Positions 37,007-48,031 of a stretch of DNA of 64,000 bases are shown here, piece by piece. The notes under the pieces are model-generated. The model was not told where the DNA came from, did no database searches, and was given only the letters and a program-made list of their open reading frames with translations. The DNA is taken from assembly GCA_000149265.1 (NCBI GenBank), contig CH003265.1, positions 808,062 through 872,061 of the forward strand, in the 5' to 3' direction. The stretch comes from Ciona savignyi. Its lineage: Eukaryota; Chordata; Ascidiacea; Phlebobranchia; Cionidae. The position numbers and the translations under genes were made by a program. Every line of letters starts with the position of its first letter. Positions within the stretch are counted from its first letter, which is position 1.

Positions 37007-39426
37007 ATGTCAGTTTATGCTGAAAATAGCCGGTCAACGCTTAAAGAAGTAGAAAATATTGCTGTTCAATTACAAAAGAAGCAAAAAGTTGCTCATAATC
37101 CAGTTTTGAAATTTGCAAAATTAACTGCGAACGCAAGATCACCAACTAGGGGTTCTGCACTTGCGGCTGGATATGATTTGTACAGGTGAGCATTTTTATT
37201 AAAGTTAAAGTCATATACATGATCACTGTCATTTTAGGAGGCGTTCAACTAATTATTCTCCTCATCTCCCCAATGCAAATTGACGTCACAAAAACGGCTG
37301 TCACTCAAAATCCTGACATAGGAACTCTTTTTTTCACAATTTAAAATTAAATTTTTTCACAATTTAAAATTAAAGTTTTGATCTGCAACCTAAAACTCAA
37401 AACCCTCCAAAATTTTACTTAAATATTTTGAGCCAATACTACTCATCACAACCCATCGTGCATAAAGGTCTTAATTGGCCAGTAAGGAAAGTACGGCAGC
37501 TGCACACTCGAGTTTTATTTCCCTTCGTCTTTCCACACTTGGGTAATTGCACACACGGTGCGAGCTGGCGGACAGGTTGTTGTTTCTTTATACTGAGCAT
37601 ACGCTCGGGAGCTAGCTTATATCGAAAAACAAACCAACGGTACGCCAGCTTGTGAGCGTGTGTGTTGACCTGGCCTTATGTTTTAAACTTAAACATCGTA
37701 TAATTTCCAACAAACCTGTAAACCTACCTCTGGACTTCGGGTAATTTACTGTCAGTACATTTTTTGTTAAGTAGCATACCCTATGTTATGTAGTAAGATT
37801 TTGACAAAACAGTAATTAAAAGGAGATTGTGTGCACACTTGAAGTGTGCACTCTTGGACGTTTGCACACTGCCCACTTAAATATTTAGTGCGTGCACACT
37901 CGAGATCTCGGCGAAAAGTGACATACTTTCTATACAGGTTAATTGGTTATGTACGCTATCCATATAGATATGATATTCATGTTTATAAATGAGATGTAAA
38001 TGGGAAAACCAAGGGGGTTAACACACGGGCAATCATCAGATTACCTCGCTCCCACCGTTGGGTTACCGGAGATATTGCAGTGTGTTGAGTATGATAGACA
38101 TGTTCCTTCAATTTGCTAGAAACCATTAATCTAATGGGTTCAGGCAATGTCCATTAAGTACCTTGCCCAAGGACACAACCGACTAGCTAGCGACCAGTTT
38201 CGAACTTGCAATCTTTCAGTTAAAAGGCGTCACACTTAACCACCAGACTAACCGGTCGCCCTAAGAATAACTGTGTTAGCATGTTCCAACTTCCACAGAT
38301 GGTATATCATTCAACAACAAATTGACTGACGGAAGATTGCCGATGTTCATAAATCAGAAGATAAAAAACAGCAACCTTAGATAAAGCTTAAAAAACATAT
38401 TTTTTCTAGTGCATACGATGTAATTGTCCCAGCGCGAGGTAAACAATTGATCAAGACCGATATTCAAATCAATTTACCAGATGGTTGTTATGGGCGAGTG
38501 GCTCCACGGTCAGGTCTGACACACAAACATTTCATCGATGTTGGCGCTGGAGTCATTGACCAAGATTACCGGGGAAACGTGGGAGTCATTTTGTTCAATT
38601 TCAAGGACACCGATTTTGAAGGTTTTTATATTTTATTCTTCAACCATCTAACTTGAGTTTATTCGATAAGTTTAAGTCCTTTAGTTGTAAAGTCCTTTAG
38701 TTATATTGGTTAGCTGATTTAAGTTTCTTTGCAATCGTTAAGAGTACTTTTTATTGAAGATTATTTCAATTAAATAAGACAAGCATTTTTTTCAATTAAG
38801 CAACTGTAAAGATTTGAATGTATCTTTATCTTATCTCTATATAGAAGAATCTTTTCCATTTTGCCTTGTAGGTTTAGCTGTGAGATGGTAATGTATGTAT
38901 TATGTTATTCCTTAGCCTGTAATACCCAGAACTAGTGTCATGTGTCCAATAAAAAAATGATTGATGAAACTATTTAGCTTTTAGGGATAGTACACTATTT
39001 GCAATAAAAAGCCATATTTTATGCTTATTTCACTTTCAGTCAAAAAAGGGGACAGAATTGCACAGTTGATTTGTGAACGAATATTCTTGCCAGAATTACA
39101 AGAACTTGAGGTATGAAGTAGAAATTTCATGCCTTTAAATTGTATGGTTTAAATCAGACGCAGGCACCTTCTCTAGTCGGCGGGCCAGATGTGGGAAAAA
39201 AAAGTCTCTGGTGGGCCGGATTATTACATGAATAGTATTCAATATCTTAATTACAGCGTATGGTTAGATAGTCTATGCACTCTATGGGCAGGTTAAAATC
39301 TGTCTACGGGCCGGACGTGTCCGTATGTTGCCCATGCCTGGTTTAATTGATTTATGTTAAAATTTATAGACATTGGAGAATACGGAGAGAGGTGACGGGG
39401 GATTTGGCTCCACTGGCCACAACTGA
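37007..39426 (+). CDS. DUT: Deoxyuridine 5'-triphosphate nucleotidohydrolase (dUTPase)
   Basis: Exons 37007-37185, 38410-38621, 39040-39110 and 39370-39426 join in phase to 172 residues, close to the human nuclear form (164). It hydrolyses dUTP to dUMP and pyrophosphate, keeping uracil out of DNA and feeding dTMP synthesis. All five family motifs are present in order: AAGYDLY (split by intron 1), [47 protein letters not shown] and the C-terminal [12 protein letters not shown] that closes over the active site. The catalytic Asp lies in motif III (VIDQDY). The N-terminal 40 residues are charged and not conserved. Donor of exon 2 (GTTTTT) is weak but phase is right. It acts as a trimer in the family. 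Confidence 0.96.
37972..38261 (-). mobile_element. SINE family A copy, reverse orientation
   Basis: Near full-length: tail at left (GATATTCATGTTTATAAATG), body block AAGGACACAACCGACTAGCT, and tRNA-like head in reverse at right (TTAACCACCAGACTAACC). It lies in dUTPase intron 1. Confidence 0.87.
39147..39348. mobile_element. Small hAT-like MITE in dUTPase intron 3
   Basis: Element 39155-39340 (186 bp). The right end is the inverse of CAGGCATGGGCAACATACGG, a pattern typical of hAT ends; the left begins CAGACGCAGGCACC. Flanks GTTTAAAT (39147-39154) and GTTTAATT (39341-39348) match at 7 of 8 positions. The element ends 29 bases before exon 4. Confidence 0.78.
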
Positions 39427-39556
39427 ATTGAAATGTTGGAATCAACAATCTTTAGGAGTTGTTTACCTTTTTGTGAAAGTTAGAATCCACAATCATATAG
39501 TGTAGTTGTTAACACATTTTACTCATTAACTGATGTGCTTGGGTGTCTGTTTCTTT

Positions 39557-39562
39557 AATAAA
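39557..39562 (+). promoter_or_regulatory. Poly(A) signal (AATAAA) of dUTPase
   Basis: AATAAA 131 bases after the stop codon. Confidence 0.65.
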
Positions 39563-40594
39563 AATATTTTGTAAAAATTGTTCTAAATAGCGTGATTAGA
39601 TATACGTGTTTTATTTCGAAAACGGTAAAACACATCGTGAGATTACCTTGTACCTACCATCAGGTTACCTAGTTATTGTAGTGTGTTGTATAAAAATCCC
39701 ACGCTCGCATTCCTTTTAATACACTGGGTTAAGACCATCATATTACTTCATTATTACATTACCTGAGCTGTTCTCGGCTGAGGAATAACACACTGTTTAC
39801 TCGGTTATTGGTGATCAAATTTGGTCTCTTAGGTCCTAAATTGTGGTGAACCACTTATACATAATGATGTCAACCTATCAATCCACTGTGTTATTACAAA
39901 GCTATTTGAAATTAACCAAAAAGCATGGTGAATGTAAAGCTAAGGATAATTCTTACCAAGAAACTTTCGTATTTGTGAATTCATTAAAATTAGAACCATA
40001 TTACCCCTAAGAACGTTGTTTAACACTAAACATTTAAAGATAGGGAGAACATGAAAAATGGTTTATTTTTCATATTTAAACAATACTGAAAACATTATTG
40101 TAAACGAAAAAATCATTAGCAGAAAACCCAGGTTCAAAAAAATAAAGAAATATCTTGATAAACCAGTAACAAAAGTGGGAAAAAAGAACAATAAATAGTC
40201 TTTAAATGGTGTGGTGGATTCAATATAACGAGAGAACTAAGTACGAGTATATGTTCTACATGAAAGAGGAGTGTTTTTTAAAGGTACAGAAGTCTGAATT
40301 TCCTAATTATATGATGTCTCCATGGCACTAGTCTTGTTAAATCACAATGCTATTAAAATTCTGCAGAGGCTTAGCACACCCCCAAGCAGTTTTTGATTGC
40401 TACTTGATACCAGTGCTTTTGGTAGAAATTAGAAGGATATTTTATACTAATAAGGCCACAATGATTTGAGGTAAATAATAGGACTTGTTGTTTTACTTTA
40501 AATCTCATGTGTACACACGGCGCATGCATTTTTAATGCGGTGAATTTTTGAAAAGGTCACGTCTGCTATCGATCGTATCAACTTCCAGCAAAAG
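39563..40594. other. Intergenic between converging genes
   Basis: Contains a degraded reverse SINE A remnant near 39630-39780 (TCAGGTTACC and TTGTAGTGTGTTGTA blocks). A minus-strand AATAAA at 40062-40067 may end the Josephin gene. No other gene was seen. Confidence 0.5.
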
Positions 40595-43500
40595 TTAGGT
40601 TTCAAGTTGGGATATTGAGTTGGTTGGGGAAGCCCCAACTTTCCACTCTCGTCCAACCTCCACTTCAGATGACACGATCAGCAGAAGCTCACAGTTCTTC
40701 GATGAGAGTTTCTTCGCCAGGAATTTCCTACAGAAGAGTTTTTGGTTTTAACTATTCCGACATCAGGTTATGGCGATCACACAAAAATGTTGTTCGTTCT
40801 TTGTAGGTTTCAGCAATAGCGATTATTTATGTTGTTAATTAATAAATATATCATACTGTGTTTCATTAATTCCATTATTAGAACTACAACCCTAGTAACT
40901 AACTAAAACAAATTCTTTATCAACTTTTAATATTTCTGTTCAATTTAATTTGGGGAGGTGGAGTTGCATAGTTTGCAATGGTAAAAAGACGTTTGCTCCT
41001 TAAAAACCTATTTCTTTAATTGTGTTTCGGATATATAGTAATTTATAACTAGTTTAGTGACAATGTTAGGGTCCAGGTCAAACTGTCAAAGTATACAAAT
41101 TGCGTCTGCGTGAAATGAAATTTTGTTACTTCTATGAAGTTCTTGCAACACTATTCGAGGGAATACAATTTATTAAAATATAGGATTGGGCACTGGGCAG
41201 CAATGGTTAGTTTTATATGATACACAAATGATGCTTTGTAATTTTGTATGCAACTTATTAAAGAACAACACCCAATAAACGAACTTTGACATAAAAATAC
41301 AAGTAATTATCAAACAGAAAATCACACAGTTTTTTTGCGCAATGCCCACAATTCATGACAGTTGAGCTATCCCAATGGAAACTGTACACTAAAATTATGG
41401 AAACCAATTTTAACCTTGCCTGGACACTAATCAACGCCAGAACTAACCCTAAATCCAATCCCATGTTTAAAACTATTTCTAATGCTCTTTATACTTTATT
41501 TTAGTGTGTAGTGAAAAGTTCCCCCCCAACACCTTGAAACGAAACGTCTACTCAGTCTCCTGTGAACTACAACCCTTATATGGCAAAATTTAAACCTACA
41601 ATGGCAGACATAATGTAGAAACCTACTTTAACTGCAGTGCTTCGCCGATTATCTCTGGCTGTTTCAACTTGGAGTCGAGGTTGTAATATATGTTGTCTAT
41701 GGCTCGGACTCCGATCCAGTGTCGCCGTTTTAAAGGAATAGTGAGTACACCCCACCCAATCGTCGACGGTATGTTCAAAATAAATCCTTTGATGTTGGTC
41801 AAGCATAATCGCTCAAGGCTTCTGTATAGAAAATAAGATCAAACTTATAAAAGTATCCTTTTCCAAATTATATACAAGTACAAGGACATTTTGTAGTTAT
41901 CCCAATCCCGAAGACCACAATGCACATGATTATGTTAGTGCTAAGCAAAGATGTCCCAGAGATAAAATAAATCACTGAGTAGATAATAGATACATTACTC
42001 TGCGNNNNNNNNNNNNNNNNNNNNNNNNNNNNNNNNNNNNNNNNNNNNNNNNNNNNNNNNNNNNNNNNNNNNNNNNNNNNNNNNNNNNNNNNNNNNNNNN
42101 NNNNAATATACTGGCATTGTTGTTTTAAAAAAATAAGATGTGTAACAGAATAGACAACCTTGCAGTTCTTTGAAGGAGTCTTAATAGACAAATTGTTTGC
42201 AAGTGAGGGTGCAATATGTCCTTCATACAGGTTTTAATTTTGTGACACTTGGGGATGCAAAAACGGAATGGACGTCATCACACGGGCAATGTTAAAAAAG
42301 TAAACCTCAGATGCTGTGTCTATGTGTGAATTATACAATATATACATTGGAAACCCCCTTACCTGACCACCTATGGGACCGTGATCAAGCGGTCGCGTTA
42401 GCGGGGTGGTCGTGTTAGTGAATTTTGATTTGCAGCAAGTTGTTGTCATATGCTGCTTAAACGTCTGCATTTTTACTAAATTTTCACCAAATGCCATTAT
42501 TTTTATCAGATACTGCAGAATGAATTTAATACTTAAGTTTATCTTGTAAGATTCAGTTCTGGCTGCCACATTTTTTTGTGTGCGCTTATTTATTCTTATT
42601 GTTTTGATCATAAAAGAAATTTAACCCTGTTATTTTGATGACAAAAGCAAATTATTTAGCACATGTGGTCACTTAAGCGGAGTGAAATTTGAACTTTTGG
42701 ACCAAAATATGGCGGTCCCGGTCTGGAAACCGGGGTGGTCGCATATTGAAACAGAATGCAATGCATTACCATAATAAATTATTTGGGACCGCACTAAAGT
42801 GGTCTTGATAATGTGGTGGTCATGTTATCGAGGTGGTCTCCAAGCGGGGTTCCACTGTAGTTGTAATTGCAATCTTATTTGTTTTACGGTAAACATACTT
42901 ATCAAACATTAAACTTATAGATCTATCCCTAGTTATTTTTACAAACTCAGCAATATATTAACACAAGGTAACCAAGGTCATATGTGGTCGTGGTACTAAG
43001 GCGGTATCTAGATTTTGGTTCTGATTAACGGTTTAGAAATAATCAGTCAACTGTTCAACCAATTCTAGGAAATTGTTCAGTTAATATTAAGGTTCATATA
43101 AGGTCCATAAAAAAATTTGAAAAAATAATTAATTGTTTATAAAAAAAATGTTTATAACACTATTACACTAAGCATCAAAGAAAAGTGTGCGGTAAAGGGA
43201 CTCGTGCAATGAGGGAGTCGGCTTTAGGAGAAGAGGTGGTCCGGAAAGTGTGGGCCACAGTCGAAAAAGAAAACCCCAAAAATGAAATTCCACGAAAGAA
43301 AGATTTAATATGCAATGAAAATCTGCAAATTTTAATGTGAGGCGGCACATGAAACCTGTAGCAGTGAAAATGGCAAAATAATTCACTATTGTCAATTATT
43401 ATGTCATTCTATGTCAGCACAGATGTTTAGGTAATGTGCCAAAAGAAAGTTTTTCTGACTAACTTCTTTAGCTGTTTTGGTCTGATATTGCACCTTATTT

Positions 43501-45162
43501 TTAAAATAAATTATTCATTATAACACCATAAAGCATCTTGTTGACAGCGTCATTAACAAAAAGATACCACCACACACGGTAGAATACAAAAAAAATAAAA
43601 TTTGTCTGTGTTGTTGCATTATATTTCAACAGAATAATAAAGGCACAGTGCGGTTGTGCACATCCAAAATATGGTAACTGAGATTCCATAAAGTGTCTGA
43701 TTCATGATGAACTGCTTGGGGAACCACATACCAAAGAAAGACAACAAAAATCATCACTGTCATAACAATGTAAGTTGGATTTATGGGAGCAGAAATGTCA
43801 ACATCAATATTTGATTAACATACTACTGTTAAGATCAAACTGTTCAAGTCATTTTTTTGCAATAGAAGTCATTGAAATACTTAAATTGTATGCAAATTAG
43901 ACATTTTGTACCTGAGCAACTACAAGGATTTATATCAAAAATAAATAAATGTGTACCGGTAGGTTGTAACATGGAAAAATGCACATAAAAGGATTCTAAA
44001 GACCTACCCTTCTTTAAATATATACAACCTTTTTTATTGTGCTTATGGAAAACCAGGCTGAACTGTTTAGATTTGAAACATTTTGTTAACTCTTTTTAAC
44101 ATTTCTTACATTTTGTTAACTCCTTTATGATTTCTTACAGAACCAAAAAGTTTGTCCGCCTTTAAGTTGATTAAACAAATTCTAATTAAGTTTACACATT
44201 TGTTATGACTTCCAATATAATATATATATAAAAATATACACAAGTAGTTAAACACAATTGATTCAAACTAAAATTTCAAGATCTCAGCATAAACTTACCT
44301 GCGCTTATCCCACCATACAGCGGCGTGGCCTTTGCTTTGAAGAACAGACATAATGACATTGACGTCGTAGTTACCAGTCCCCAACACACTTTTATGAGGG
44401 TTAAGTACAGCATCTGGAGCTAATCTGTGTTTGGATTGTAGAGTGAATTTTATGGACAGATTTATAATAAACAGACAAAGTGTAATGGAAGATTGACCGT
44501 ACTGATCCACTGGTATTACCGGTTTTTAATTTAATTTTGAATAGGACTACTTTAAAATCAATTCCAATTGATATCCTGATGATTTATTTTTAAAAACTAA
44601 AACACTGATAAACTAAACATGACTTTAGTGGTATTTACTTTTATGCCGCTTCCCACTTATATAAGAGAATAATAGTTATGTTTTAACCGAGTGATGGAAA
44701 AAGCAAAGGTTAATATCAGTAAGAAGAATACTGTGTCTTTGGTTACATGACCTTTTGCAGTGCACATATGTTGTATATAAAAAAGGTTCTATTTTAGTAC
44801 AACTTGTTAATCTACTAGATTCATGTTATGCCCTCCAACCATCTTGCCTAAGGATACAAACGTCCCACAAGCAGCTGGTTTTAAACCCAAACTTTGCAGC
44901 TGCCAGTTGCCTATTTTACTAGGTAATCAGCCAGGCATATCAAGATACAAATATCAGTGAAATTTTGGATTAAAATGTAAACAATGAAATTTAAGAACTG
45001 CTCTTCAAAGTCGACAAATTACCTGGAACAAATTTCATCTAGTTGTTCTTTTGAGAACGCATTTGGGTCTTGAAACACATTATTTAAAGCATGTAGAGCA
45101 CACAATTCAAAGTGTTGTCTCTCATGGTATACCTTTCGTGGGGTTGGTTCATCAGATGCCAT
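40595..45162 (-). CDS. JOSD2: Josephin-domain deubiquitinase, JOSD1/JOSD2-like
   Basis: Exons 45023-45162, 44299-44424, 41627-41821 and 40595-40727 join in phase to 197 residues, between human JOSD2 (188) and JOSD1 (202). The Josephin domain fills the protein. The catalytic Cys21 is in [10 protein letters not shown], the His123 in KRRHWIGVR, and the acidic/amide partner in YYNLDSKL (N136/D138). [20 protein letters not shown] and [14 protein letters not shown] match the JOSD branch rather than ataxin-3, and there is no ubiquitin-interacting motif tail. JOSD1 and JOSD2 both fit; APDAVLNPH leans to JOSD2. An in-frame ATG at 45243 would add 27 residues with a hydrophobic helix (see findings). Intron 2 holds a MITE and an assembly gap. 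Confidence 0.93.
42005..42104. other. Assembly gap (100 N)
   Basis: Exactly 100 N, the usual placeholder for a gap of unknown size, in intron 2 of the Josephin gene. Confidence 0.99.
42343..42859 (-). mobile_element. TA-flanked MITE, copy 1 (Tc1/mariner or pogo type)
   Basis: Element 42345-42857 (513 bp) between TA dinucleotides. The right end is the inverse of CAGTGGAACCCCGCTTGGAG; the left end is a diverged CATTGGAAACCCCCTTACC. It is the reverse complement of the copy at 58142. Inside both ends, GACCACC and CGTGTTA blocks recur. No transposase is encoded. Confidence 0.85.
43178..43296 (+). repeat. Dispersed 120-bp repeat, copy 2
   Basis: Same repeat as 34981-35100 (AAGTGTGCGGTAAAG, GTCGGCTTTAGGAGAAG, AATGAAATTCCACGAA). 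Confidence 0.8.
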
Positions 45163-46522
45163 CCCCCGTATTGCAAGACACGACATAATTAATTTCAAAC
45201 TGATTACGATGACACAAGTTATCAGTAAGCCAATCAACAACATACAATGTTAAAAATTCATTTCAAAGTTTTGAAATATATAACTAGCTGCTAAAAGATT
45301 TAAAATGGAGATAAAACGTCATCATTTTTACAGACACAAAAAGGTGGAAAATAACAAGTAGTAACATTGGGTTGCAGTTTACCTATTTGCCAATTAACAT
45401 CTTTTTTACACATTTTCCCCCTTATATAACAGTATATTAGCCAACTTTATTTTTTTTCAGCTTTACTTTTTTTCTAGATTCGGTTAAATAGATTGGTGGG
45501 TTCGATTAAATAGCTTCGTGAATAACCAATCATCTGAAACACCATTGATCACTGGTCGATTAAGTCCTAAGATAGCACTTTTTACACATCGCATAGAGCC
45601 AGTGGTTTCTATACAACACAATATTACGTGTTAACCTGATAGTGGGCACAAGGTGTGATACCTCTTCCATGCCATATCTGGGCAAAGTAAAATCCAATAA
45701 GAAGAAAGACTACTAAAACTGTACACTAAAATAAAAATTAGGGTTTTAGGGCTGGGGTTAGCGGTAATTCCTAAGGTTGAGATTTTTTGGGGGGGCAGGG
45801 TTAAACTTACTTTTTATAGTTTTAGTGAGCAGTTTTTCTCCCTTTAGTGTTGCCTCTGGAAGTAAAGTAATACGACCATAGCCGTGTGATAATTCCCCCA
45901 ATGTATTCCCAATAAATAAAACAGAATATCCTCCTATTAGTTTAGTTTGAGGCGTTTTTTTTAATACCGTGTTTATAAAAAGTAAAACATAACACCATTT
46001 CTAATCTGAATCCCGGTTTTTAATACTACAGCGCAACACATTCACGATCATATGTTGTTTTAGCTTTCTTTAATAAACCTTAAAAAAAACAGTGAACGAT
46101 AAACAAAAAGAAGTCTTTTCGACAAAAGATTTTATACACAGAATGATTAAACAAAATGCTGCCTGGTGTCATACGACTAATTAGATAAAACAATATAATT
46201 TTTATTTTATTCGTATTAATGAAATTGGGAAAAACAGCAAAACTAAACCCAAATAATGCGTTAATGCCATAATGGTAATCAAAATGGTTAATTATTAAAA
46301 TATATTACTAAAAATGGGTCTGCGTCTGACAACACAACAGTGACCGTAGAAACTGAGTTGTGGAACAAGAATATCGTTAATAAAGTGTATCTATACGTTT
46401 TGTGAATTGGCTTAAAACCATTTCCTTTATTAACTCTTTAATTCTTTCACCGTACCTAACATTGTTTTTTCAGTGTTAAAATCTGTGTTGAAACTATGTT
46501 TATTATTTTCCCGCGGCACACG

Positions 46523-46660
46523 TAACATTGTTTTTTTTTTAACTAAGCCAAGTTTCAAACCCAAAATGGAATCGTTACTCGGACCGTTTTTATAGTGTAG
46601 TCGGTATATGTATTGGTCGCGTTACCCATTTTGCCACACGACCGTACCTAACATTGTTTT
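46523..46660 (-). mobile_element. SINE family B copy with 12-bp target duplication, reverse
   Basis: Body about 46535-46648. TAACATTGTTTT occurs at 46523-46534 and 46649-46660. The head in reverse (ATTTTGCCACACGACCGTA) is at right. A further ACCGTACCTAACATTGTTTT string at about 46450-46469 repeats the right junction, so a second copy or a deletion may have happened here. Confidence 0.82.
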
Positions 46661-46710
46661 GCGTCATGGTCTGGTTGCGGAGCACTATGGTATATCCGAC
46701 ATAGAAGTCC

Positions 46711-47006
46711 TCCGGTTAGTCTGATGTTTTAGTGCGTCGCCTTTCAGCCGAAGGGTTGTAGGTACAAAACTAGTCGCTAGCTCAATTGTATCCATGGGCA
46801 TGACACTTAACGGACATTGCCTGAACCCAGCGGATTAATGGGTTCTACTAAATTTAAGGAACGTGTGAATCATACATAACATACTGCAATAGCTTCGGTA
46901 ACCCGACGGTGGGCGCGAGGTCATCTGACGGTTGCCCGCGTGTTTACCATCTCTATAGTGTAACCCCCCTGGTTTTTCCATTCACGGGGATAAACATGAA
47001 TACCCT
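46711..47006 (+). mobile_element. SINE family A copy
   Basis: tRNA-like head (CCGGTTAGTCTGATGTTTTAG, box B partly lost as GGTACAAAACT), shared body GGACATTGCCTGAACCCAGC and tail ending TAAACATGAATACCC. Confidence 0.87.
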
Positions 47007-47239
47007 ATCCTATCCTAGGTCTGCAGTTCCATTCCACCTCCACGTTAAATAAATGTTGGGCCCACATATTTGCTACATCGCCAATAGGAAAACTACACCG
47101 GTCCACAGTGCCCATTCCATGTATAATCAGTCATTTTGAAAGCAGCCACTTAACATGACCGGTAACCAACATGCCGATTTATTCCGCAGTAAAATCTTTT
47201 GGAAAGGAATTATCACCTGCGCAATAAAAGTAATTTTAA

Positions 47240-47253
47240 TTTTCCCGCCAAAA
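47240..47253. promoter_or_regulatory. E2F-type site upstream of CENP-T
   Basis: TTTTCCCGCCAAAA fits the E2F consensus TTTSSCGC in full. It is 779 bases before the CENP-T ATG, with a SINE fragment in between, so distance to the true start site is unknown. Confidence 0.4.
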
Positions 47254-47686
47254 CCGATCAACAACATATCGGTATAAAGATGTTTTACCGTTTTTAACAG
47301 AACACTGTTGTTAACAACCTATTTTGATACGTTGAAATCAACCCAGAATTCGACGTCATATTTTGTGGAAATATAGATATTTTTACGTATTTAAAAAATG
47401 TTCTTACGACATGATTAGATTAAGCACGGCGTACAGTGGTGCAGAAGATTTAAGTATTTTGCGCCGCAACGTCTTCATTTGTCCAGTGTAGAACGAAGTG
47501 AATGGGATTTAATAAAGTACCAGGAAAGGATGTAAATTGCGACATATATTATAAAGTGAATTTTTTGTCTATGACGATCAGGATTTTTCAACGTTAACAA
47601 TAAAAAATGCAAAAAATGGAAAAAGCAACAATACTGCACATCGCAGTTTAATGTTTAATGAAATTTAATTTGATATCAAAGCTAGT

Positions 47687-47868
47687 TAGTCGGTTTTTCT
47701 TTGCGCAAGGAACTTGAAGGACATTGCCTAAATTAAAGAAACGGGTGAATCATACACAACACTGCAATAGCTACGGTAACCAAGCGGTGGACGCGAGGTG
47801 ATCTGACGATTGCACATGTGTTAAGCCCCATGGTTTTCCCATTCATATGGGTTAACATAAATCTCCTA
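47687..47868 (+). mobile_element. SINE family A copy, 5'-truncated or decayed
   Basis: Body and tail of family A (GGACATTGCCTAAATTAAAG, GGTGATCTGACGATTGC, CATGGTTTTCCCATTC) without a clear tRNA-like head. Confidence 0.75.
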
Positions 47869-48031
47869 TCACAGACTCTCTCTATGTATAAAGTGTCTAT
47901 GGTTTGATACATATTAAAATATAACTGTTGTGCTGTTGCTTCAGCTCACAAAAATGTTGTTTGTAGGTTTTAAAATTTCTGAGTTAGTTACAGTTATTCT
48001 CCAGTACAATATATTAACGCATATAATAAAC

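Larger units (their letters stand above)
45163..47239. other. Intergenic between divergent genes, repeats only
   Basis: Between the Josephin gene and CENP-T. It carries SINE B (46523) and SINE A (46711) copies. No coding exon was supported beyond the possible extended Josephin start at 45163-45243. Confidence 0.5.

Noticed and set aside
46532..46646. Functional tRNA gene
   Set aside because: Box A and box B are present, but the cloverleaf cannot be completed and the sequence is one of a dispersed SINE family.
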